Below, in pieces: positions 8,522-16,838 of a stretch of DNA of 64,000 bases; the first letter of the stretch is position 1, and every line of letters starts with the position of its first letter. The notes beneath the pieces were generated by a model that worked only from the letters and a program-made list of their open reading frames with translations, did no database searches and was not told the origin of the DNA. This stretch comes from Solimonas thermocellulolyticum (lineage in GTDB: Bacteria > Pseudomonadota > Gammaproteobacteria > Nevskiales > Nevskiaceae), in assembly GCF_040327995.1 (NCBI RefSeq), contig NZ_JBEPIJ010000009.1, positions 62,001 to 126,000 on the forward strand, given 5' to 3'. The position numbers were made by a program, and so were the translations under genes.

Positions 8522-9835
8522 TCAGTCGAACTTCTCGACCCTGAAGCGCGTCGCGCCGGCGCGCACGAACGGCAGCTTCTGCATCTCGGCGAGCGCATCG
8601 TCGAAGCGATGCCCGGGGATGATCGAGGTGATCAGCGCGATGGTCGCATCTTCGCCGCCGCGCGGCTCGCGCTGCAGGATCGCCTCCACGCTGATGTCAT
8701 GCGCGGCGAGGATCGCGGTGATCTGCGACAGCACGCCGGCTTCATCGGCGACGCGCAGACGCAGATAGAACGCGCTCGGCGCGTCGCGGATCGGTACCAC
8801 CGGCAGCGGCCGCAGCGCATCGGGCTGATAGGCCAGCGCCGGCACCGCATGACGCGTGTCGGCCGACAGCGCGCGCGCGATGTCGAGGATATCGGCGACC
8901 ACCGCGGAGGCGGTCGCGTCGCCGCCGGCGCCGCGACCGTAGAAGCCGACCTGACCGACCGCGTTGCCGTGCACGACCACGGCATTGAGCACACCGTCGA
9001 CCTTGGCCAGCAGCGCATCGTCCGGCACCAGCGTCGGGTGCACGCGCAGCTCGACGCCGCCGCCGTGGCGTTTGGCGATGCCGAGTAGCTTGATGCGATA
9101 GCCGAACACCTTGGCGATCTCGATGTCCTGCGGCGTCACGGCGGTGATGCCCTCGACCGCGATCGCGTCGAACGCCAGCGGCATGCCGAAGGCCAGCGCG
9201 GCAAGAATCGCCAGCTTGTGCGCGGCATCCACGCCCTCGACATCGAAAGTCGGATCGGCCTCGGCATAGCCGAGGCGCTGCGCGTCGGCCAGCGCGTCGC
9301 CGAACGACTGCCCCTTGGCTGCCATCTGCGTGAGGATGTAGTTGCAGGTGCCGTTGATGATGCCGGCGACGCCGTCGATGACATTGCCGGCGAGGCCCTC
9401 GCGGATCGCCTTGATGATGGGGATGCCGCCGGCCACCGCGGCCTCGAAGGCGACGACACCGCCCTTGGCCGCTGCCGCGCCGAAAATCTCGTTGCCGTGT
9501 TCCGCGAGTAGTGCCTTGTTCGCAGTCACCACCGGCTTGCCGCGTGCGATCGCCGCCAGCGTCAGCTCGCGCGCGACACCGGTGCCGCCGATCAGCTCGA
9601 CGAGGATATCGACCTCGGCCTCGGCGACGAGCCGCTGCGCATCCGGCCACAGATGAATGCCGTCGAGCTTGCAGTCGCGCGCGCGGGAAGGCGTGCGCGT
9701 CGCCGCGTCGGTGACGATGACCGGCCGGCCGACGCGGCGCGTGATCTCCGCCGCGTTTTCGTGCAGCAGGCGCAGCACGCCCTGCCCGACCGTGCCCAGT
9801 CCGATGACGCCGACGCGAACGGGAGTGGCCATCAT
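8522..9835 (-). CDS. hom: Homoserine dehydrogenase
   Basis: A 437-residue NAD(P)-dependent enzyme reducing aspartate semialdehyde to homoserine. The Rossmann motif GLGTVGQG is at residues 12-19. Catalytic-domain motifs include GTCNYILT and EADPTFDVEGVDAAHKL. A C-terminal ACT domain (from about residue 350, LRVADEAGVLSQI) suggests threonine feedback control, as known for this monofunctional type. Two in-frame ATGs lie at 9835 and 9832; the second gives an exact ATGA overlap with the alaC stop, and the longer one is listed. No aspartokinase is fused or adjacent. Confidence 0.96.
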   Translation of the reverse strand: MMATPVRVGVIGLGTVGQGVLRLLHENAAEITRRVGRPVIVTDAATRTPSRARDCKLDGIHLWPDAQRLVAEAEVDILVELIGGTGVARELTLAAIARGKPVVTANKALLAEHGNEIFGAAAAKGGVVAFEAAVAGGIPIIKAIREGLAGNVIDGVAGIINGTCNYILTQMAAKGQSFGDALADAQRLGYAEADPTFDVEGVDAAHKLAILAALAFGMPLAFDAIAVEGITAVTPQDIEIAKVFGYRIKLLGIAKRHGGGVELRVHPTLVPDDALLAKVDGVLNAVVVHGNAVGQVGFYGRGAGGDATASAVVADILDIARALSADTRHAVPALAYQPDALRPLPVVPIRDAPSAFYLRLRVADEAGVLSQITAILAAHDISVEAILQREPRGGEDATIALITSIIPGHRFDDALAEMQKLPFVRAGATRFRVEKFD

Positions 9836-11058
9836 GCGCGCTTGAGCATGCGCTTGATGCCGCGAACGGCCTGGCGCGTGCGGTGTTCGTTCTCGATCAA
9901 TGCAAAGCGCACGTGCCCGTCGCCGTACTCGCCAAAGCCGATGCCCGGCGACACCGCGACCTTGGCGTCTTCGAGCAGCTTCTTGGAGAACTCGATCGAG
10001 CCCATCGCGCGAAACGCCTCCGGAATCTCGGCCCAGACGAACATCGTCGCCTTCGGTTTTTCGACCTTCCAGCCCGCGGCGTTGAGCCCTTCACAGAGCA
10101 CGTCACGACGCGAGCGGTACATGTCGCGGATCGCGCCGACGCAGTCCTGCGGTCCTTCGAGCGCGGTGATCGCGGCGACCTGGATCGGCGTGAACATGCC
10201 GTAGTCCAGATACGATTTGATGCGCGCCAGCGCGGCGACCAGCGTCGGGTTGCCGCTCATGAAACCGACGCGCCAGCCCGGCATGTTGTACGACTTCGAC
10301 AGCGTGAAGAACTCGACGGCGACGTCCTTGGCGCCCGGCACCTGCAGCACGCTGGGTGCGGTGTAGCCGTCGAAGACGATGTCGGCATAGGCCAGATCGT
10401 GGATCAGCCAGATGCCGTGCTCGCGGCACAGCGCCACTGCCTTTTCGAAGAACGCCAGGTCGACGCACTGCGTCGTCGGGTTGCCCGGGAAATTGAGGAT
10501 CAGCATCTTCGGCGCCGGCCAGGTTTCCTTGATGGCGCGCTGCAACTCCTCGAAGAAATCGACTTCCGGCGTCAGGCGCACATGGCGCACGTCGGCGCCG
10601 GCGAGTACGACGCCGTAGGGATGGATCGGGTACGCCGGGTTGGGCACCAAGACGACGTCGCCGGCGGCGAGCGTGGCGAAAGCCAGATGCGCGAGGCCTT
10701 CCTTGGAGCCGATCGTCGCGATGACTTCCGACTCTGGGTCGAGATCGACATCGTAGCGCTGCTTGTACCAGCGGCTCATCGCGCGGCGCAGCCGCGGCAC
10801 GCCCTTGGACAGCGAGTAGCGATGCGTATGCACCCCTTCCTCGTTCAAGTGCTCGGGCTTGACATAGTCCGACTCTGTGCCGCGCACCGCAGCCTCGACC
10901 AGCTTGTCGACGATGTGGCGCGGCGCCGGCTGGTCCGGGTTGCCCATGCCGAAGTCGATGATGTCCTCGCCACGGGCTCGTGCCGCCTTCTTCAGATCGC
11001 CGACGATGTTGAAAACGTAGGGCGGCAGGCGCTGGATGCGCGGGAAATCGGTATTCAC
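9832..11058 (-). CDS. alaC: AlaC-type alanine aminotransferase (class I)
   Basis: A 408-residue PLP aminotransferase; the PLP lysine is K255 in FTLSKSYNMPGWRVGF. Sequence along the whole length (PPYVFNI near the N-terminus, SPGIGFGEYGD near the C-terminus) matches AlaC, which makes alanine from pyruvate and glutamate. Relative to E. coli AlaC as I remember it, there are about 15 extra residues around 63-77 (SDYVKPEHLNEEG), before the conserved HRYS. It is first in the operon with hom, thrC and recJ. A sigma-70-like promoter lies 50-80 bases upstream. The amino-acid specificity is inferred from family and context. Confidence 0.88.
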   Translation of the reverse strand: MNTDFPRIQRLPPYVFNIVGDLKKAARARGEDIIDFGMGNPDQPAPRHIVDKLVEAAVRGTESDYVKPEHLNEEGVHTHRYSLSKGVPRLRRAMSRWYKQRYDVDLDPESEVIATIGSKEGLAHLAFATLAAGDVVLVPNPAYPIHPYGVVLAGADVRHVRLTPEVDFFEELQRAIKETWPAPKMLILNFPGNPTTQCVDLAFFEKAVALCREHGIWLIHDLAYADIVFDGYTAPSVLQVPGAKDVAVEFFTLSKSYNMPGWRVGFMSGNPTLVAALARIKSYLDYGMFTPIQVAAITALEGPQDCVGAIRDMYRSRRDVLCEGLNAAGWKVEKPKATMFVWAEIPEAFRAMGSIEFSKKLLEDAKVAVSPGIGFGEYGDGHVRFALIENEHRTRQAVRGIKRMLKRA

Positions 11059-11108
11059 GGCGGTTCTTCGGGACGCCGACGGCGGCGGGCGGAACGCAAA
11101 GGGCCGGT

Positions 11109-11137
11109 ATTATCGAGTCGCCGCCTGCGACTTGCAA
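11109..11137 (-). promoter_or_regulatory. Sigma-70-type promoter for alaC-hom-thrC-recJ
   Basis: Read on the minus strand, TTGCAA (11132-11137) is followed by a 17-base spacer and GATAAT (11109-11114), in the 89-base gap between nlpD and alaC. The -10 matches 5 of 6 consensus bases and the -35 matches 4 of 6. The gap is one of the few real breaks between genes here, supporting a separate transcript. Not experimentally shown. Confidence 0.55.
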
Positions 11138-11147
11138 AGCCGCGCGC

Positions 11148-11942
11148 TCAGCGCGCGGATGCGGCCGTGGGCATCGGCAGCAGCTTGGCCGGGTTCACCG
11201 GCTTGCCGCTGCGGCGGATCTCGAAGTGGAGCATCGGCCTGTTCTCGGGACCGCGCCCCATCGTCGCGATCGGCTGGCCGGCCGTGACCACATCGCCTTC
11301 CTTGACGTGGCGCTGCGCGTTGTAGCCGTAGGCCGACAAAAACAGCTCGTCGTGCTTGATGATGATCAGCTCGCCGTAGCCCTTCAAGGCATTGCCGCTG
11401 TAGACCACGCGACCGGGCGCCGCAGCGAAAATCGGCTGGCCATCGCTGCCGCCGAAATCGATGCCGCGATTGCCACCCTCGCCGAAACCGCGGATCACGC
11501 TGCCGGCGGTGGGCAGGCCCCATCGATAACCGCCGACGGCGGTCTGCGGCGGCTCCTCGGGCGCAGGCGGCATGCGCGGCGGCGGACTGTCCGGACTGGC
11601 CGCGCGCGGCTTGCCGATGGCGACGTCGTCGATGCCGACCGACTCGATCTCGCCGGTGACGATGCGCTCGCGTTCGACCACGACGCCGGGCTTGGGCTTG
11701 AGCCGCAACACCTGTCCCGGATAGATCAGATAGCTGGGGCCGATGTCGTTCCAGCGCGCGAGCTGGCGGTAGTCGAGCTGGTTGCGAAAGGCGATCGAGT
11801 ACAGCGTGTCGCCGCGCACGACGACGTACTCGTCGGCGCCGGCGACGCGCTCGGGGACCACGACCGTGCGTTCCTCCTCCCACGTCGACCAACCGGCGCA
11901 GCCGCCGAGCACGACGGCACAGGCGAGGGCGACGCCGCGCAT
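11148..11942 (-). CDS. nlpD: NlpD-type lipoprotein, LysM plus degenerate M23 domain
   Basis: A 264-residue outer-membrane lipoprotein that in known systems activates the cell-wall amidase AmiC during division. The ATG at 11942 overlaps the upstream stop (ATGA) and gives a short lipoprotein signal ending VLGGC (Cys15); an ATG at 11960 is an alternative. A LysM domain covers about residues 30-75 (YVVVRGDTLYSIAF). The C-terminal M23-like domain (about 150-255) has asparagine where active peptidases have the first metal histidine (NRGIDFGG) and YGYN in place of the YAH motif. This suggests a non-catalytic activator, as for E. coli NlpD. surE-pcm-nlpD order is classical, though rpoS is not next to it here. 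Confidence 0.9.
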   Translation of the reverse strand: MRGVALACAVVLGGCAGWSTWEEERTVVVPERVAGADEYVVVRGDTLYSIAFRNQLDYRQLARWNDIGPSYLIYPGQVLRLKPKPGVVVERERIVTGEIESVGIDDVAIGKPRAASPDSPPPRMPPAPEEPPQTAVGGYRWGLPTAGSVIRGFGEGGNRGIDFGGSDGQPIFAAAPGRVVYSGNALKGYGELIIIKHDELFLSAYGYNAQRHVKEGDVVTAGQPIATMGRGPENRPMLHFEIRRSGKPVNPAKLLPMPTAASAR

Positions 11943-12526
11943 CAACGACTGACTTGCCATATCAGCAATCCGAGCACCAGCAGCACCAGCACGATCCAGC
12001 CGATCGCATCGACGTACGCTCGCAGCTTCGGCTCGATGCGCGGACCGAGTACACGCACCAGGCCGGCGACGAGAAAGAAGCGGCCGCCGCGACCGATCAA
12101 GGAGCCGAGCAAAAATGGCAGCAAGGCCATCTGCGCACCACCGGCCGAGACGGTGAAGATCTTGTACGGTATCGGCGTGAAGCCTGCGGCAAACACCGCC
12201 CAGAAGCCGTAGCGCTCGAACCAAGTCGTGGCCTGCTCATAGGCGGGCAGATATCCGAGACGCTCGATCAGCGGCAAGCTCGCGTCGAGCAAAAAGTAAC
12301 CGATGCCGTAGCCGAACAAGCCGCCGATCACCGAGGTCACCGTGGTCAGACCCGCCAGTGCCAGCCAGTCGCGCGGGCGCGCAAGCGTCATCGGCGCCAG
12401 CATCACGTCTGGCGGTATCGGAAAGAACGAGGACTCGGCGAGGCTGACCGCGCCCAGGTACCAATTGGCGCGGCGATGCCGCGAGGCACGCATGGTCCAG
12501 TCGTAGAGCCGAGCGAACAGGCGCAT
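11942..12526 (-). CDS. yqaA: YqaA/DedA-family membrane protein
   Basis: A 194-residue inner-membrane protein of the VTT (SNARE-associated) superfamily. It shows the YqaA-like ESSFFPIPPDVMLAPM segment, the glycine-rich GGLFGYGIGYF region and FTPIPYKIFTVSAGG, ending in two hydrophobic helices. DedA-superfamily proteins act in phospholipid flipping and envelope homeostasis; the exact role of the YqaA branch is not settled. The ATG at 12526 overlaps the pcm stop (ATGA); a TTG one codon earlier is possible. It lies between pcm and nlpD, an envelope context. Confidence 0.85.
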   Translation of the reverse strand: MRLFARLYDWTMRASRHRRANWYLGAVSLAESSFFPIPPDVMLAPMTLARPRDWLALAGLTTVTSVIGGLFGYGIGYFLLDASLPLIERLGYLPAYEQATTWFERYGFWAVFAAGFTPIPYKIFTVSAGGAQMALLPFLLGSLIGRGGRFFLVAGLVRVLGPRIEPKLRAYVDAIGWIVLVLLVLGLLIWQVSR

Positions 12527-13197
12527 CAATGCTTGCCCGGCAACAGCGGCACGAAGCTGACGCGCCCCAGATCCTGCTCATGGATGCCAGCGCCGCGACG
12601 CTCGATCAGCCTCAGGCTTTGCGCACCTTGCATTCCCACCGGAATCACCAGGCGACCGCCGGGGGCGAGCTGGCTGATCAGCGCCGGCGGCACGGCATCG
12701 GCTGCGGCGGTCACCAGGATGCCGTCGTAGGGCGCGTACGGCAGCCAGCCGTTGATGCCGTCGGCATAGCCGAAATGCACGTTGCGATAGCGCAGCGCCG
12801 CGAGCCGGCGACGCGCTTGCTCGGACAACGGCTTGATCCGCTCGACGGTGAACACCGTCGGCACCAGCTCGGCGAGGATCGCCGTCTGATAGCCGCTGCC
12901 GGTGCCAACCTCGAGCACGCGCTGCGGCTTGCGGCCGCGCAGCAGGGCCATCGTCATCATCGCCACGACCAGCGGTTGCGAAATCGTCTGCGCATGGCCG
13001 ATCGGCAGCGCGTTGTTCTCGTAGGCGCGGCTCTTGAGCGCATCGTCGACGAATTCGTGGCGCGGCACCTTGGCGATCACGGCGAGCACACGTTCGTCGT
13101 CGATCCCCTGCCGGCGCAGCTCGTCGACCAGGCGCTGCTGGGCGCCGGCGAGCATGGCTCCGCCTGCGGTCTGCGGCATCGGACGCGGCGCGTTCAC
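12526..13197 (-). CDS. pcm: Protein-L-isoaspartate O-methyltransferase
   Basis: About 223 residues. It repairs isoaspartyl damage in proteins using S-adenosylmethionine. The methyltransferase motif I is VLEVGTGSGYQTAIL, preceded by the family hallmark GHAQTISQP and followed by VTAAADAVPPALISQL. The GTG at 13197 was chosen because it overlaps the surE stop as GTGA, a coupling used elsewhere in this window. It gives about 17 residues before MLAGAQQRLVDEL, where homologous proteins usually begin, so an internal ATG is possible. surE-pcm coupling is typical of gammaproteobacteria. Confidence 0.93.
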   Translation of the reverse strand: MNAPRPMPQTAGGAMLAGAQQRLVDELRRQGIDDERVLAVIAKVPRHEFVDDALKSRAYENNALPIGHAQTISQPLVVAMMTMALLRGRKPQRVLEVGTGSGYQTAILAELVPTVFTVERIKPLSEQARRRLAALRYRNVHFGYADGINGWLPYAPYDGILVTAAADAVPPALISQLAPGGRLVIPVGMQGAQSLRLIERRGAGIHEQDLGRVSFVPLLPGKH

Positions 13198-13940
13198 AGG
13201 CCCTGGGCCCACTCGCCGAGTTGGCGCAGACTGGCGTGCCGCGTCAGATCGACCAGCAGCGGCGTGATCGCGACACGGCCCTGCGCAATGGCATGAAAGT
13301 CCGTGCCCGGACCGCAATCGGCCTCGGAACCGGCAGCGCCGATCCAGTAGATCTTTCGGCCGCGTGGATCCTTGGATTCGAACACGTCTTCGGCGCGGTG
13401 ACGATTGCCCAGGCGGGTGACCTCGAAGCCGCGAAGCTCGTCGAAAGGAACATCGGGCACGTTCACGTTAAGAATCGTATCGCCGGGAAGCGGCGCCGCC
13501 TGCAGGCGCTCAACCAAGCGCAGGGTCACACGAGCGGCGGTGTCATAGTGGCGCGGCGTGATGGACACGTTCGACACCGCGATTGCCGAATAGCCCAGAT
13601 GCCGCCCCTCCATCGCCGCCGCCACCGTACCCGAGTACAGCGTATCGTCGCCGAGATTGGCGCCGGCATTGATACCGGAGACGACCATGTCCGGGCGAGT
13701 CTCCAAAAGGCCCGACAACGCCAGGTGCACGCAGTCGGTCGGCGTACCGTCGATGCACAGGGTGCCGTCGGCGTGGCGCTGCACGCGCAGCGGGTGCATC
13801 AGCGTCAGCGAATTACTGGCGCCGCTGCGGTTGCGGTCGGGGGCCACCACGGTAACCTCGTGCCGAGTGCGCAGCGCATCGCGCAGGCACAGAAGGCCCG
13901 GCGCCATACAGCCGTCGTCGTTCGAAAGTAGGATTTTCAT
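13194..13940 (-). CDS. surE: 5'/3'-nucleotidase SurE
   Basis: A 248-residue divalent-metal phosphatase acting on nucleoside monophosphates. The N-terminal ILLSNDDG carries the metal-binding aspartates (D8, D9). The next residues read CMAPG where the family usually has tyrosine (NDDGYxAPG), a substitution outside the metal ligands. RNRSGASNSLT and VSGINAGANLGDDTLYSGTVAAA are diagnostic. It is first in surE-pcm-yqaA-nlpD. Upstream, 13941-14091 separates it from the divergent Smr gene. Confidence 0.95.
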   Translation of the reverse strand: MKILLSNDDGCMAPGLLCLRDALRTRHEVTVVAPDRNRSGASNSLTLMHPLRVQRHADGTLCIDGTPTDCVHLALSGLLETRPDMVVSGINAGANLGDDTLYSGTVAAAMEGRHLGYSAIAVSNVSITPRHYDTAARVTLRLVERLQAAPLPGDTILNVNVPDVPFDELRGFEVTRLGNRHRAEDVFESKDPRGRKIYWIGAAGSEADCGPGTDFHAIAQGRVAITPLLVDLTRHASLRQLGEWAQGL

Positions 13941-14091
13941 GGGGGCGAATCGATTCGTGTAAGTTTATCAGCCCCGATGCCCATCAGCCTGGATCACGGG
14001 CGGTTGAGGCTGCGGCACCACGCCGCTGCGAGGCATCGGGCGGCCGCCGGCTCGCCGGGGCCGAACGGGTGATCCTGCACTGGAGATAGCC
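13941..14091. other. Divergent intergenic region surE / smr
   Basis: This 151-base gap must contain the promoters of surE (minus) and the Smr gene (plus). Visible elements are a 12-bp perfect palindrome CGAATCGATTCG at 13946-13957, directly before surE, and a GATAAA hexamer just upstream of it on the minus strand that could be a -10. No convincing -35 is seen. On the plus side a GGAG ribosome site at 14082-14085 precedes the GTG start. Confidence 0.4.
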
Positions 14092-14613
14092 GTGGACGAG
14101 GAAGTCAAGCTATTCCGACACGCCATGCGCGGCGTGCGCCGGCTGCCGCCGTCGGATCGCACCGCTGCCCACGCCCCCCGGCCGCCGCCGGGTGCGCGCC
14201 AGCGCGAAGCCGACGACCGCGAGGTGATCGCTTCACTGCTCACCGAGCCCGACCCGGACGGACTCGAACACGGCGAGACGCTGCAGTTTCGCGCCCCCGG
14301 CGTCCAGGACGGCGTGCTGCGCAGGCTGCGTCGCGGCCACTACCGCATCGAGCGCGACCTCGACCTGCACGGCATGAACCGCGCCCAGGCCCAGCATGCG
14401 GTCAGCGTCTTTCTCGCCGACTGCGCAGCGCGCGACCAGCGCTGCGTGCGCATCGTCCACGGCAAGGGCAACCGCTCACCGAACAGCGGCCCGGTACTCA
14501 AGCGCCTGCTCGACGGCTGGCTGCGGCGTCGACGCGACGTACTGGCCTATTGCAGCGCGCGCCCGGTCGACGGCGGCAGCGGCGCGATCTACGTCTTGCT
14601 GCGTGCGGCGTAG
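14092..14613 (+). CDS. Smr-domain protein (SmrA-like putative nuclease)
   Basis: A 173-residue protein starting at GTG 14092, six bases after GGAG. The N-terminal half is charged and proline/arginine-rich. The C-terminal half (about 90-172) is an Smr domain with LDLHGMN and IVHGKGNRSPN, the motifs of the stand-alone Smr nuclease family also fused to MutS2. The family cleaves nucleic acids (DNA nicking or mRNA cleavage); the substrate here is unknown. It is monocistronic and converges with the TetR gene 11 bases away. Confidence 0.88.
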   Translation: MDEEVKLFRHAMRGVRRLPPSDRTAAHAPRPPPGARQREADDREVIASLLTEPDPDGLEHGETLQFRAPGVQDGVLRRLRRGHYRIERDLDLHGMNRAQAQHAVSVFLADCAARDQRCVRIVHGKGNRSPNSGPVLKRLLDGWLRRRRDVLAYCSARPVDGGSGAIYVLLRAA

Positions 14614-14624
14614 CGCACGCGCGC

Positions 14625-15284
14625 TTACGGCAGGGAACCGCCCGCGGCTTCGACCCGTAGCGGATTGAGTTCGAGCGCGAGCTGGTCGAGCAACCGGTAA
14701 AAGCGCGCCGCACCGGACATGCGCGCGATCTGCAGGCCACCCTGCAAGGCGGCGCCGATCTCGACTGCCTTGTCGAGCGCATCGCCCTCGAAATGCAGCT
14801 CGCCGTCGCGCCGCCCCTGCTCCAGCGTCGCACAAAGCCAATCCTGCACGTCGCGCATCAGCAGGCGTATCTCCAGGCGCATCGGCTCCGGCAGCGTGCA
14901 GAACTCCGCAGCCAGCGCGCCACCAGGGCACAGCAGGCAGTCGTCGCTGGATTTGCGTTCGGCGAGATAGGCTCGGTAAGTCGAAAAGTAGGCCTGCAGC
15001 CGCGACCAGGCGTCGAGCTGCGCCGGCAACGCGGCCACCCACTGTGCGAAACGCTCGCGGTAGCGCCGCACCAGCGCCACGCCGAGATCCTCCTTGGCGG
15101 GAAAGTGGTAGTGGATCGCGGCGTTACGGATGCCGAGCTGCACGGCGATGTGCTGATAGGCGAAGCCGCCATAGCCGCGTCGCTGCAGCAGCTCCTCGGC
15201 GCATTCGAGTATCGCCTCGCGCGTGTCGCGGCGACTCCAGCGGCGACCTTTGTCTGCTTGGGCTTCGGTGGCGGCGTGCAGCAT
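14625..15284 (-). CDS. TetR/AcrR-family transcriptional regulator
   Basis: A 219-residue regulator starting at ATG 15284. The longer open frame only shadows ispF. The helix-turn-helix spans about residues 20-65 (AILECAEELLQRRGYGGFAYQHIA, with AAIHYHFPAKEDLG as recognition region). The ligand domain contains a CLLCPGGALAAEFCTLPE segment with three cysteines, possibly redox- or electrophile-sensing as in NemR-like members; this is speculative. It follows ispF in the same direction by 32 bases. No target gene is adjacent. Confidence 0.88.
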   Translation of the reverse strand: MLHAATEAQADKGRRWSRRDTREAILECAEELLQRRGYGGFAYQHIAVQLGIRNAAIHYHFPAKEDLGVALVRRYRERFAQWVAALPAQLDAWSRLQAYFSTYRAYLAERKSSDDCLLCPGGALAAEFCTLPEPMRLEIRLLMRDVQDWLCATLEQGRRDGELHFEGDALDKAVEIGAALQGGLQIARMSGAARFYRLLDQLALELNPLRVEAAGGSLP

Positions 15285-15316
15285 CGGCTGAGTGTAGTCC
15301 CGCAGGATGCGGCGCG

Positions 15317-15799
15317 CTAGACGCGTTGCAGCAACACGACGGCGTGCGCGGCGATGCCTTTGCGCGCGCCGATGGCGTCCATGCCTTCGTTGGTCGTCGC
15401 CTTGACGTTGACCTGATCGGCCGTCGTGCCCAGCTCGGCCGCGAGCGCCGCACGCATCGCATCGACGTGCGGCGCGACGCGCGGCACCTGCGCGATCAAG
15501 CAGAGGTCGGCGTTGACGACGGCATAGCCGGCGGCGCACACCCGCCGCATCACCTCGGCGAGCAAGCGACGGCTATCGATACCCTTGAACCGCGGGTCGC
15601 TGTCCGGGAACAGGCGTCCGATGTCACCGCCGCCGATCGCACCGAGCAGCGCATCGCACAGCGCGTGGATCAGCACGTCGCCATCTGAATGCGCGACGAT
15701 GCGGTACGGACAGGCGATGCGCACGCCGCCCAGCGTCACCCCGTCGCCGGCTTCGAGTCGGTGCGTGTCGAAGCCGTGACCGATACGTAAGGCGTTCAT
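15317..15799 (-). CDS. ispF: 2-C-methyl-D-erythritol 2,4-cyclodiphosphate synthase
   Basis: A 160-residue MEP-pathway enzyme that cyclises CDP-methylerythritol 2-phosphate, releasing CMP. The zinc site is in IGHGFDTHRL (D11, H13), with the third histidine in VAHSDGDVLIHALCDALLGA. ATTNEGMDAIGARKGIAAHAV closes the CDP pocket. The start overlaps the ispD stop (ATGA), the usual ispD-ispF arrangement. Confidence 0.97.
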   Translation of the reverse strand: MNALRIGHGFDTHRLEAGDGVTLGGVRIACPYRIVAHSDGDVLIHALCDALLGAIGGGDIGRLFPDSDPRFKGIDSRRLLAEVMRRVCAAGYAVVNADLCLIAQVPRVAPHVDAMRAALAAELGTTADQVNVKATTNEGMDAIGARKGIAAHAVVLLQRV

Positions 15800-16521
15800 G
15801 GCGCTTGCTCCTGCCGCGCGAGCCAGAAGTCGGCGAGCCGCAGATCCTCCGGGAACGTGACCTTGATGTTGGATTCGCGCCCACGCACCAGGCGCGGCTG
15901 CACACCGGCGCGCTCCATTGCGCTCGCCTCGTCGGTGACCTCGATGCCGGCGTCGATGCTCTCGCGCAGCGCCGCGCGCAGCGCCTCCAGACCGAACAAC
16001 TGCGGCGTCTGCGCGCGCCAGAACTCGCGACGATCCAGGGTTTCGACCGAGCGGTTGTGCTGGCTGCGTTTGAGCGTGTCGGTCAGCGGCAGCGCCAGCA
16101 AGCCGCCGTGGCGCTCGTCGGCCTCGTCGCGCAGACGCTCGATGTCACTGCGCGCCACGCAGGGGCGCGCGGCGTCGTGCACCAGCACGCGCACGTCGCG
16201 AAAGCCGCGGCTGTGCTCGGCGACGACGGCCAGACCGGCGAGCACCGACTCGGCACGTGCGGCGCCGCCGATCGCGGTGTGCACGCGCGGATGGCGCGAG
16301 AGCGGCAGCCGCGCGTACTCGCCATCGTTACGCGCCAGCACGAGAACGACGCCATCGATCCAGCCGAGATCCAGAAACGGTGCGACGCTCCATTCGAGCA
16401 GAGTCCGCGCGCGCAGCTCGACGTACTGTTTGGGGCGCCCCAGGTTCATGCGCGTGCCGCCACCGGCCGCCGGGACCACCGCCCAGTAGCGCGTCACACC
16501 GTTGCGTGCCTGCCGGGTCAC
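15796..16521 (-). CDS. ispD: 2-C-methyl-D-erythritol 4-phosphate cytidylyltransferase
   Basis: A 241-residue MEP-pathway enzyme making CDP-methylerythritol from CTP. The nucleotide-binding loop is VVPAAGGGTRM, and further conserved segments are VLVHDAARPCV and FWRAQTPQLF. The GTG at 16521 is the first available start, 33 bases after the ftsB stop. A second GTG eight codons in (VTRYWAVVPAAG) would also leave the nucleotide loop intact. Order eno-ftsB-ispD-ispF is conserved in gammaproteobacteria. Confidence 0.96.
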   Translation of the reverse strand: MTRQARNGVTRYWAVVPAAGGGTRMNLGRPKQYVELRARTLLEWSVAPFLDLGWIDGVVLVLARNDGEYARLPLSRHPRVHTAIGGAARAESVLAGLAVVAEHSRGFRDVRVLVHDAARPCVARSDIERLRDEADERHGGLLALPLTDTLKRSQHNRSVETLDRREFWRAQTPQLFGLEALRAALRESIDAGIEVTDEASAMERAGVQPRLVRGRESNIKVTFPEDLRLADFWLARQEQAP

Positions 16522-16554
16522 GGCCGCATCAACCCCGCGGGCATGGCTGCACGA

Positions 16555-16836
16555 TCAGGGATTGACGACGAGGTAGAAGGTCTCGCCGTCCTTGATCATG
16601 CCCAGGGTCGTGCGCGCCCGCGCCTCGATCGCGGCCGTGCCTTCGCCCAGATCGCGCACCTCGGCGTCGAGCGCGGCATTACGCGCGCGCAGCACGTCAT
16701 TTTCGTCGCGCATCGCTTGCGCTTGCTGCTTGAGTCGGTGGGTGTGGGCGATGCCGCCGTCGGCGATCCACAGCCGCCACTGCAGCGCCAGCAAGAGCAG
16801 CATCAACCCACCGAGCGCGACGCGACTGGCCATCAT
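16555..16836 (-). CDS. ftsB: Cell division protein FtsB
   Basis: A 93-residue bitopic protein of the FtsQLB divisome subcomplex. One transmembrane helix (about residues 4-23) is followed by a coiled coil (HTHRLKQQAQAMRDENDVLRARNAALDAEV) and the conserved C-terminal ARTTLGMIKDGETFY. The ATG at 16836 sits just after the eno stop; a neighbouring ATG at 16833 and a GTG at 16839 are alternatives. A long open frame extending upstream is a shadow of eno. Confidence 0.93.
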   Translation of the reverse strand: MMASRVALGGLMLLLLALQWRLWIADGGIAHTHRLKQQAQAMRDENDVLRARNAALDAEVRDLGEGTAAIEARARTTLGMIKDGETFYLVVNP

Positions 16837-16838
16837 CA

